Shown here in pieces: positions 40,220 through 49,543 of a DNA stretch of 64,000 bases; within the stretch, counting starts at the first letter, position 1; every line of letters starts with the position of its first letter. The stretch lies in the NCBI GenBank assembly GCA_021234155.1, contig JAJEKV010000050.1, forward strand, positions 3,186,488 to 3,250,487, given 5' to 3'. The notes under the pieces are model-generated. The model saw nothing but the letters and a program-made list of their open reading frames with translations, was not told the origin of the DNA and did not search any database. This DNA comes from Isoetes taiwanensis. Lineage: Eukaryota; Streptophyta; Lycopodiopsida; Isoetales; Isoetaceae. Made by a program: the position numbers and the translations under genes.

Positions 40220-43200
40220 AAAATTTTTAATGTAGAATAATTGATGAATGTTTTTCCTAAATTTCTTTTGCTTGGCCAGTGGCAAGATATTTCTTTCTAT
40301 TGTTTGGATGTGGACACAATTAATATGGATCCCAAAAACTCCACGTATACAGGGGCCGAAAATGTGGAGCCATATCAAAATTTCAAAGAGGGCAAGAAAG
40401 TATTGAAAAGATGTAGAATTTTGGCCAGCTTGTCAATACATTGTCGCCTCTGTTTCCCTAAAAGTTGTTGTGGTGATAGGGTCAATACATTGCCCCCTTT
40501 GTTTCCCTAAAAGTTATTGCTGTGATAGGGTCTTCTCTTTAGCTGCAGAAGAATATTTGCATTTAAGCTTCGTGGCTTCGGGGCATTACGTAAAAATACT
40601 ATCTATCTAACTATCTATAATTATACCAAGTGGTCAACTTATCAATATATCTCTTTATTTAGTGATTGAATGTTTGCCACAAAGGACAGTCACATCATGT
40701 TATACAATACATTTTCAAATCTAGTGCAGATCGATCCACAACGTAGGATCGAGATTCGTTCGGCGTTCTTCTCATAGCAGTGTAGTAGCATTGGGCAAAC
40801 CTTCCTCCCTGCTCTCTTTCACCATACCTTCCTCCCTGCTCTCTTTCACCATGTACTGGATTGGCCTCCTCATCTTGCTCATGATATCTCTGCCTTCTCC
40901 AATCCAAGCTCATCCTTGCCTTAGCTAGCCTTCTCCAATCCAAGCTCATCCTTGCCTTAGCTAGAGTTGTTTGATCTGTCGTCTCCAACGATTCTCCTGT
41001 CAGTTGGACTCTTACAACAATATTGTTGATGTGAGTTTTCTCCAGTTGTCTTTTGAAGGTATGTGCTTGTGATTCTCATCATGCAGTATATTGCAAAAGA
41101 AAATTTTTCCAAGGGAGGTTGGATCTTCTGAATAGTTTTTTTTATTTTGCTTATCAGTTGCTATAGGCCATTCTTCAAATTTTTTTCATTCTTTTCATAA
41201 GTATCTGCAAAAAAGTTATTTTCAGTTGATGCATGTTGGAGAAGTTATTTCTCCTCACTTAGGCATTACTGCTTGCAAATTTTTTTTTCTCGATGGGCTT
41301 TCGATTCCTTGTATGGCTATGGAATGCACTCAAAATATTTACATAACTATAGCATGCATCAAGATTAGTTCTGGTTTTCATCGATCTTAACATCACTCAG
41401 CAACGCTTTGCATTCTCTCTCTTTGCCTTATTCTTCCAATCGAGTTAGATCTTCGTCTTCTGCCATTTTAAGAAGTCTACTTGTGCACATAATCCAAGAG
41501 AGACCTTAATTAGATTAAAATCTTAGATTGGGATTGTGGTTACGTCTTAGCTCAGAGATGCTTCAATAAATTCTTTTTCTCTTCTAGTTCTCCATGTACA
41601 TTATGGGCTGCATTGATGCCATAAAGGATAACTCTCTAATACAATCTCGGCAAGCTCTGTGCTTTTTATCACACCACCACAACGGAGCATCAATTCTTCC
41701 ATCAATTTTTCCATCAATTCTTCCATCAATTCTTCCACAACGGAGCATCAATTTTTCGCATGCGGCATCTGGTGCAGGGAAGTGAGGGCCGATCTGTGGC
41801 CAGATCGCTCCTGAGGCAGCGCATCATGCACAAGGTGCATGTCTAGTACCTCTCTAAAAAAAAAATTCAGAGGCACCCCCTGCGTATGATTTCCATCCCA
41901 TCTGGCGGAGCTATTCCTCTCCCAATCGAGCGTTCTGAGGCAGATTGCTTCTGAGCAATCGGATTGGCTGCGCTATTTTTGCATCCATCAGCTTCTTTCC
42001 ACCAATGGTGGCATCCCCACTTTTAGGGGTGTTCATCTTTTTAAAAGGGATTCAATATTAGATTGAGTCTTTAAATTACAATGTGTAAATAGGCCAATTT
42101 TTACTCAACAAGTCTTGTTGCCAACATTTTTTGACATTATCCCCACATGCCCCTATTATGTCCCCAAAATATCTCTTTCCTAAGATTTGGGCATAGGTGG
42201 GCCGGAAAAAATGAGATTCCAAAATTTTTTCTCTATGGTCTGACAGAGGTGTTCTTTTTTTTTGTGGTTGCTCTTCATGGTCGGAAATAGCAGGTCTTGG
42301 CTTCACGGGAGCTGCTAAGAACAGCCCGATGGAGGCGCCCGGACGGCCTAGCTCTGCCCAAATGGGCCTGCGATGGCATGTTCGGCGGCTTCTTGTTTCT
42401 TCTTGCTTCGGATTTTGGAGGGCAACTCCACCTTCACCTATTTCGGTTCTTCCCCTGTCTTCCTGATTGCAGATGGATTAGTTGGATGCATAGAATGTAG
42501 AAGCCGCTTTTGCTTGCTGCTTTTGCCATCAAGAGTTTTATTTTAGGAAGCAGAGAATGAGGAATGGTTTTAGGTAGCGGAGAGGTTTCTTGAGCAAGCA
42601 GAGAACCCTCTTATATCATCTTCGGTGCTTCGTTCCACTGGCCTGTGGATTTGGATTTGGGCTTTGGACTGGACTTTCGATTTGCTTGTAACAGATTGTG
42701 CAGCTTCTGCCGGCTTCTGGTTTGGTTGCAAAACAATTTCTTGCGTGGCAATGGTTCATGACACCGTATTTCCCATTCGCAAACGTATTTTTATACGTGT
42801 ATGCGGTGTATGGGGAGCGTTGTGCTATAGAGGGGTGTGAGGTGTAAAATCCCATGCCCTTGATTTAGCATATTCTCACGATTATGCCTTTATCCAATGC
42901 ACAAAAAAAAACATTAACACATATAGACATTAACGCATATAATATCCATTCTCTCTAGGGTAGTTCAAACCCGTCTATTCCCTTTTTTTTTTTCAGATGC
43001 TCTAGCACTCCAATGGCTCAGGTATTGCTATCACCACATGGATTTTTGGGCCTTATTGCATCCACATTTTTTTTCTTCGTCTATCTTGCTTTTGCTTTTA
43101 TTTTTCCATTGGCATACCTTTTTCCTTGTTGTGGTCCCTATGCCAAGTCTCGATTGTTTGCCAGTGATCATATTGTTTTATTTGAGGTTTCATGTTGTTT

Positions 43201-43235
43201 CTTTAGGTGATGAGTCTAAACACGGTGCTTCGATC
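40220..43235. other. Noncoding DNA with several small tandem duplications
   Basis: No gene recognised. Four local duplications are plain: 40432-40529 (two 49-bp units, GTCAATACATTG start), 40799-40852 (two exact 27-bp units), 40892-40963 (two exact 36-bp units), and 41688-41757 (12-bp CATCAATTCTTC, four units plus one more after a short break). The 27- and 36-bp copies are multiples of three, so they lengthen a minus-strand chance frame without shifting it. Homopolymers of 8-10 A or T occur near 41281, 41858 and 42254. Confidence 0.6.
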
Positions 43236-44346
43236 GGCTCCCGAAATTGAGTTCAGGAGCCAGTCGGGTTCGCCCGAGCGAACCCAGAAAATTCGCCCAG
43301 GCGAACTCCTGGGATTCGCCCAGGCGAACCCGCCATGTTGACGTGGCACTACGTGGCACTACCTACCGGGTTCGCCCAAGCGAACCCGAACGCGATTAAC
43401 AAACGTCTGCGAAAGCGGCGTTTATTACCTAGGGCATTTATTACCCCCTGGTTGGGTTAAGCCCATGCGAACCCACCGCATTTATTGCCCCTATTTCGTT
43501 GGGGGGCATTTATTACCCCTATTTCGCGGGGGGGGGGGCTCCGGCCCAAAAAGGGGAAGCGCACGGGGATTGAAGCGGGCCGCCGAGATTGAAGCAGGAT
43601 TGAAGCAGCCCGATGGAGTTGTAGAGCCGGCGAGTTCAAGGGGGGGAAGCCGGGAAACTAAGAACTAAAACAGAGAGCAAAGCAAGGTGGTCGGATCTGC
43701 CTGCATAAACCCTCAGATCAGAAAAGAGGAATAGCAACAAGAATCAACTCACACGCATTGACAGACCTCAAACAAAGCTCCAAGGCAAACTGCATGGGCA
43801 AATGCATGGTCGGCCGCCCACCGCTATGCAGAATCGGGTTTAAGCCGCATACGAGAAATCGAGATCACAAACAAAACCGTACACGCATCGCCCCGCAGAG
43901 CCGCACTAACTAACTTAAACCAAAAATCCCGCCAGAGGGATCCCGCAACAACATAGCCAAAAAGCGTGCCGGTCCAAACATACGTGGAGGGAATCGAACC
44001 GCCAAGGTAGCCTAAAGCATCCCACCAAGCTGCCAGGATCCGCCACCGAAGCTCGGGCGAGACCCGCCACCCACCCTGCACGCCAGCCAGACCGACCCGA
44101 CTGGGGTTCGCCCGAGCCGAACCCGTGGGGTTAAGGTGCAGCCCGTCTGCCGCCCTACTGCACATCGATCCGCCCGTGGCGCTGATAGTTAATCGGTTTG
44201 GGTTATCGCCCTGCGAACCCGGCGGAATGCCATGCGCGCCGATTGCGCCCGCAAAACCCCAATCTGCGTCCACTGGCGGGTTAAACTGGAAATTTTTGGG
44301 TTTCGCTGGGCGAACCCAGCAACACTTTGACTCAATTTCGGGAGCC
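43236..44346. mobile_element. GC-rich palindrome-studded block bounded by inverted repeats
   Basis: The left edge reads GGCTCCCGAAATTGAGT (43236-43252) and the right edge is its inverted copy ending at 44346 (ACTCAATTTCGGGAGCC). Inside each edge the inverted similarity continues for roughly 60 bp through a GGGTTCGCCC / GGGCGAACCC palindrome. The interior holds four close palindromes (43266-43285, 43292-43305, 43315-43331, 43368-43387), further copies near 44105 and 44314, a run of 11 G (43528-43538), and three to four copies of GCATTTATTACCCC (43.41-43.53 kb). A non-autonomous inverted-repeat transposon is the simplest reading. No target duplication is visible, so the boundaries are provisional. 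Confidence 0.55.
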
Positions 44347-44426
44347 AATAAAGTGGGCGGTCTAAACATGTTTCCATGGCGAAGATTCGATTTTGTTCCT
44401 ACATCGTAAGGTTTTAAATCGTCCAA
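43824..44426 (-). other. 200-codon open frame, probably noncoding
   Basis: This is the longest open frame in the window (200 codons, ATG start). It spans the right-hand part of the palindrome block and crosses its right boundary. The region is GC-rich, so stops are rare, and the opposite strand is also open for 94 codons (44125-44409). The predicted peptide is rich in G, A, P and W with one hydrophobic stretch (TLFGYVVAGSLW), and I recognise no domain. Part of it is simply the translated palindromic repeat. I list it because of its length, but judge a real gene unlikely. Confidence 0.15.
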
Positions 44427-44987
44427 GTTCCAGGCTCAATCACCCTTAGCTCATGGTTGTCGCCCTTAGATCATGGTTGGATCATGGATTTATTATCTTT
44501 GATTTTTCCTTCTTAATCTTGATGTTTGTGGCGAATGATCACGTCATTGTTTGAAACCATCTATCGGGCCTTGAGTGGTTGTATTCATTTTTGCTTATTT
44601 AGCTCTCATGGGGTGTTCCATCTAGTTTCCATGTGACTCACCATTATTGATGGTGGACTTGTATATGCCTAGTAAGTAGCTTTACGTTGAATATTTGTTT
44701 GTGGTGCATTGGAGTTCACGGACATACGGAGGTTGACTGGACAATATTTGTTTGTGGTACGTTGGAGCTCCCAATATATGGAGGTCGACTGAACGTGTTG
44801 GATTTTTTGTAGTAACATATGGCATATGGGTTTGGAGGTACACACATGGTAATTTGATACGTGTTTATTTCTTTCTGTGGTTGGTATTTTTCAGGACTAC
44901 CTTGTTCTCTTCCATGGAACTCTTAGTCTCAGAGTCGGTTAGGTTGCCTTTGCTGCCATCTTATTCAAGATTTTTCATCTAACAATC
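44347..44987. other. Unrecognised DNA
   Basis: No gene recognised. The phrase ATTTGTTTGTGG recurs at 44.69 and 44.74 kb, within a roughly 55-bp worn tandem duplication that includes GGAG(T/C)T and GGAGGT(T/C)GACTG. Confidence 0.4.
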
Positions 44988-45190
44988 TTTTTGGGTTGCC
45001 CCTAGGGGGGCAAACCCTTGTTTATGTGGGTATGTGGGCATATCCAGGTATATGCCGGCATATGCCTAGCATATGCTGGTGACTGCTCAAAACTGGCTGC
45101 TGCCTGTAAACTCTCGGTCATCCAGCCCTATTCCTTTGCAGGGCGTGGCTATGGCGCAGCTCGACCCTTCTTCTTCTTCTTCCAAGCATT
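44988..45190 (+). repeat. 203-bp duplicated segment, copy 1
   Basis: About 95 per cent identical by eye to 48641-48839, in direct orientation, 3.65 kb apart. It opens with a palindrome (GGGTTGCCCC then GGGGCAAACCC), passes through GTATATGCCGGCATATGCC, and ends in a short coding-like start after TTTGCAG. Here the first ATG of copy 2 is GTG, and a CTT expansion lengthens the serine run. It may be the 5' untranslated region and first exon of a gene that was duplicated. Confidence 0.85.
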
Positions 45191-46395
45191 AGGGAAGCAT
45201 GTCGTTCGCTATTGACATTCCTTGTAGATGTCATGGAGTTTGATCTGTCTCATGGAGGACGGCGTTATAAAGCTGCCATAGATGCTGCGATGCTAACTGC
45301 GTGGTGTTGACTCGAGTTCTTATTGCTGCATTAGTTGGAGCTTTTCCAGAATCACGTCTAGACGAGGTCAGCTTTGCTTCTAGAGTTATATTTCAGCAGT
45401 AGGCTTTAATTAATGATTAAGAAAATACCGCGCGGTTTGCTGGGTTATTCATGCAATTTCAACTCTTGCTTTCGGCTTTATGGAGGGTTTGCCATACAAT
45501 GGGCACAAGCAACTCTGCGCTTATCCACGCATCGATCATTCTGAGAAAATGAAAAAGATGGCGTCCTTGCGGGCTTTATCTTACATTGCGGTTGGGGTAA
45601 ATCTTGGTGATAGTAGTTCGATGGAGAAGATATCAAATGTTTGTCGGCGGAACAAAAAGGTCTTGGAAACAGTTCAATCTGCGCTCCAATCACTTCAGTT
45701 AACTTCATCTCTAGCAGGGTAAATTTAAGCATTGCAGCTAAGCAATGGGAATTTTGTTAGGTTGTAGAGTCTATCAGCATTATTTTGTATTCTTTGTTGG
45801 GGTCTTGCTCTAGTAATTTATATCAACATTTGTATATCACCCCTGCTTTAATGGATTCATTCTTTTGGAAGAATAAGTGAAATGTGCATGATATATGAAT
45901 AAAGCTTTGGTCTGTTGCAATGCTTTAGGAATCATGGTGCATGATCTGATGTGAGTTCCGGAGTGTATGGAAAGAGATGCAAGAAACTGGAATACACGAG
46001 ATTGATTAGAAAGCCGTCTACATAGAGTTAAATATCCACCTTCTAACAGACTAAATAAGGGCATCATGTTCGGGCGGCCTTGAAGATGGGTATAAGGTTC
46101 AGCCGATTAATTAGTCACTGAATGAATGTGGAGTGCAGTAAAGGGTTCATGGTCTTATTCCAAGAACTTCCAACGTGTCTTTCTTGGGCACATTTCGACC
46201 GCCTCAAGGCCTTTGCCATATGATGCAAATTTTAAGGTACATTAGGCTGCAAAGAGATGGTCTTTGTTTTGCGTTTGTTTTTGTAGCTTCAAATCCGTTC
46301 TTCATTGAGGGCTGAATTGAATGATCACTCTAGACTCTCGAGATGTGTTGATTTTGTTTGAAGATTCGAATAAAAAAAGGCTGGACTTCACGATT
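45191..46395. other. DNA downstream of duplicated segment, no assigned gene
   Basis: Copy 1 loses similarity to copy 2 after 45190. An 80-codon frame at 45480-45722 is moderately protein-like (containing CRRNKKVLETVQSALQSL) but I recognise no family. Other frames are chance. Confidence 0.35.
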
Positions 46396-46412
46396 GCATT
46401 ATTAGTTCAATT

Positions 46413-46790
46413 GTGAGGGCGATCTTACGGCATAACCTAACTGGTTTTCCTTTATATAGGAAAACGTTCATGAGGTTTTGTTTGCTTGCGTCACACATGG
46501 GGTTATTGAGTGAAGGTTGTCATCATTTCATCTCTATGAGAGAACACAATGACTCAAAAGGCGAGAATTGGATCAAAGCATGGCTCCAACTCCTACGCAT
46601 CCATTTAAATGGATGGCTTTGTTTGGTGCTTGCAAACATCTATGCGAGCGAGCGAGGAAATGGCAATGTGTGCGACAAAGTGTCTTTTGGATTTGGACTC
46701 GAGATAATGCGATGTCGTATGTCTTTGTTAAGGCGATATTTATGCCCTTGAGATGAAGGGTTAAGTGGCTGCCTAGAGTATTTTTGACAA
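46413..46790 (+). pseudogene. PPR gene remnant (last repeat and E motif)
   Basis: Translation gives KTFMRFCLLASHMGLLSEGCHHFISMRE, close to the L-type PPR pattern in which a TF...LL...SH.GL..EG..(Y/H)F.SM core is typical. After a frameshift PTHPFKWMALFGACK appears, close to the MP......W..LLGAC block of the E motif, and then RDNAMSYVFV, matching the DP.N...YVLLSN end. PPR proteins of this class guide organellar RNA editing. The two halves lie in different frames and the upstream repeats are gone, so this is a fragment. Confidence 0.65.
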
Positions 46791-48640
46791 GGGTTGGGTT
46801 GAATCTCAAAGCAAATTATCGATTTTCCAAAGAAATGCACGAGGGAGATGTTATATCATGGAATTCTATGATTTCCAGGATATGCCCTGGAGGAACAGTG
46901 GAGAGATGAACCGCAGTGTACATAAAAAAAAACGTCATGCAATTGGCTCCTCGTAAGGATTTAAATTATTGTCAGGGTTGTGGAACGCAATGCCGTGTAT
47001 GATAAATGTCCTTTTCTTCTATGGTCTGGCTATCAACTGCTCCAGAATTCCAGTTGGGATCATTTAACTCTTTTGTACTGTCATATTTCTATCAAACCGA
47101 TTTTCCCTGTTTGTAGAGCACTCATTTCTTTTGGATTTAAAAGAAAGGTGAATGGTACTTTCTTCTGGTGGTATATTACAGTATACACATACGACGAGAC
47201 ACTCTCGAAGCATGGCATTATTTGGCTGACTCTTTATCTTATTGTGCTGGTGGGCTGCTTAAATTTATTACTTAACAATAAGAACAAGGCTGAGACTGCA
47301 GAGGCTGATGCAATTTGACCTCTCGTGGATGTTTTGTGGTAAGAAGGATGCTGCAACAACATTGTTCAATCTTTTTATTTTCCCTAAGAATAAAACAGAG
47401 ATTGTAGAAGCAGTGGCAGTCAAACCATTGATCAAACCATTGATCGGCTTGATTCAAGCATCAAGTGGCATAACATGAGCTAAAGAGAAGGTAACTTTTC
47501 TTTTGTTATTGTATCCTACAATTACGGAAACAAAAGAAGTCATCTATCACCATGTAAGACAGTCACTAAAGCCCTAGGCATTTCTCTTCTTACAATTTCC
47601 TTATTGAAAACTATTTTGACATTGCTACCCCCCATTGGAATAACTCTTAAATTTGAGGACGAGGACTTTTCTTGGACATAACCCTCATATTCTGCACAGT
47701 GAAGAACAGAAGACGGGCCACACTCATTTGATCATAGTTTGGACTGGTTGGTAAGTGAAAATCTGGTAATTGGTTGACGAGAGTGCCTTACAATTTTTAC
47801 TGCTTGGGGTAATTCTATACCACCACAGAGTAGGGATTATTTGTTGAAGTTGAAAACATGTTTGGCAGTAAAAGTGGTAATATTTCCAATGGCGGTTATT
47901 GGTAATGAAGACATATCAAAAGATAGACCTTATTCTATGTAGTTGCTACCTATCCTCCCCACTAAGAAAACCATATGATTGTTAAACACAAGCCAAAGAT
48001 GGTTTTCAAATGTGTGCACTACCCAGGCTTAAGCCATTGGACACTAATTTATATAGTTTTATGATTGTTTAGGCATATACAATTCTTCGTTTTTTTTAGA
48101 ACAGTGTGAAAAGACCAGCATCAGATAGGCATACGAATAAACTCAATGTCCGATACTCTCAGAGCTTGTTGGAATTGAAAATTATTATATGGAATTAAAA
48201 TCCTCTAACCTATTCTTCCAATATCTATGACGCAAAAAATTACAATTTCTAGGTTTCTTTCGTACAAGTTCGATCCAAACCCCAAAGTTTTCTTATTGTT
48301 GTCTAAGCCAATATGCAAATTTTGCATGGCCTATAAAATGAACTATATTGATTTACAATCTTTGCAAGGTCTATAAGACATTATATCCTAGCGTCAATAT
48401 GTACATAAATACTTTATCAATCTTGATTTTTTTACCATGCTTTACGTAAACGACTAAGTGAGATGGGCAACATAATATGTCAAGCTTCTGTCTTTGCAAG
48501 TGCTTGGATGCTCTATAAAAACACGAAATTCGATAAATTTTATGTGCAAAGCGGCAAAGGCAAAGATGTGACTTCGCATCTATGCCTCTCCCCTTCTAGC
48601 TAGAAGACAATCATTGTATTTTTGCCTTGCGTTGAGTTTA
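46791..48640. other. Unrecognised DNA
   Basis: No gene recognised. An open frame of 112 codons at 46980-47318 is hydrophobic in its second half but has no motif. A small duplication (CAAACCATTGAT twice) lies near 47.42-47.44 kb. Confidence 0.4.
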
Positions 48641-48839
48641 TTTTTGGGTTGCCCCTAGGGGGGCAAACCCTCGTTTATGTGGGTATGTGGGCATATCCAG
48701 GTATATGCCGGCATATGCCTAGCATATGCTGGTGACTGCTCCAAACTGGCTGCTGCCTGTAAACTCTCGGTCATCCAGCCCCATTCCTTCGCAGGCATGG
48801 CTATGGCGCAGCTCGACCCTTCTTCTTCTTCCAAGCATT
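48641..48839 (+). repeat. 203-bp duplicated segment, copy 2
   Basis: This partner of 44988-45190 has the same opening palindrome, the same GGCATATGCC core and the same end at CCAAGCATT. Here the coding-like part is intact: after TTCGCAG, a plausible 3' splice site at 48794, an ATG at 48797 opens a frame beginning MAMAQLDPSSSSKHF. Confidence 0.85.
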
Positions 48840-49486
48840 TTCCTCTGGCTTCCAAGAGCATGGCAGTTATTTACCATACTGCTTTGAGTTTGGATGTACA
48901 AACAGCAAATGCTGTAAATGATTGTGCTATGGTACCTGATGAAAATACAGAGCTTCAAGATGAAGTTCCAGAGGAGGTCTTGGCAGTGGACCAACCCAAA
49001 AAGGAAATGGAGGAGTCCATTGACATTCCTGTTGTAATATCAGGTGTAGCTGAAAGATCTTTTGGTGAATGTGCTGGATTAGATGTCTTCCCTGAAAATG
49101 AAGAATTTAACTGCTTGGGTATGGGGCCAGTGGCATTTGAGATGGCACACCCACGGCAAAGAGCGATCCAGATGCTGAATCAAGCGACGACTTGCCAAAC
49201 ATATATAGTGAGTATCAAATGTTTACGATAATATTTATTTTTTTAAGTATTCTTGGTTCCAAATTGCAATGGCGAATGCCTTTCGTGGAACATACAGGTG
49301 CATCTGTCATTCTTAGTAGTAAGGATGTCTTAGAAATTTTCTCATTTTTTGGGCTTAAAGTTGTAGCTCGGTTTGGAACATGCAGAAAACTTTGTCTATT
49401 GCACGGAATAAAAAAAAAAAGCTAATGGAGAAATTCATCACGTGACAGATGACTGTAGGGATCTTGTGGATGACTTTGAAGTGTGA
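48795..49486 (+). pseudogene. Unidentified gene remnant with acidic N-terminal exon
   Basis: From the ATG at 48797 a frame runs about 125 codons and is clearly protein-like: a serine run, then an acidic segment (ENTELQDEVPEEVLAVDQP and EMEESIDIPVV). Near 49138 the sense frame appears to shift, because the next frame reads TPTAKSDPDAESSDDLPNIY, a better acidic continuation. A GTGAGT donor-like site lies at 49208. Further open, protein-like pieces follow (FSFFGLKVVARFGTC at 49.34-49.38 kb). The last piece, ANGEIHHVTDDCRDLVDD with FEV, ends at a TGA at 49484-49486. I recognise no family. It could be the short first and last exons of a host gene or of a duplicated pseudogene. The GGAGGG palindromic repeat lies just after the stop. 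Confidence 0.4.
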
Positions 49487-49510
49487 TTTAAGCCATTTCA
49501 CTCTCGGATC

Positions 49511-49543
49511 ACGGAGGGCAACCCTCTGTGCGCAGCACCTTGT
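49511..49543. repeat. GGAGGGCAACCCTC palindromic dispersed repeat, copy B
   Basis: CGGAGGG followed directly by CAACCCTC, then GTGCGCAGCACCTT. It matches the copy at 31101-31136. It falls in what would be the 3' untranslated region of the gene remnant ending at 49486. Confidence 0.55.

Noticed and set aside
39661-40378. Two ORFs with matching peptides as related genes
   Set aside because: They are the two inverted ends of the same MITE-like element.
43985-44055. Minus-strand GGTTCGATTCCCTCC phrase suggesting a tRNA gene
   Set aside because: The T-arm does not pair properly (one C-C mismatch) and no D-arm, anticodon arm or acceptor stem can be drawn upstream.
43824-44426. 200-codon ORF as a gene
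   Set aside because: GC-rich, overlaps translated palindromic repeats, crosses an element boundary, and the opposite strand is open too. No domain seen.
44988-48839. The two 200-bp copies as LTRs of one element
   Set aside because: No TG...CA ends, no primer-binding site or polypurine tract, no pol domains between, and copy 2 runs on into a coding-like exon.
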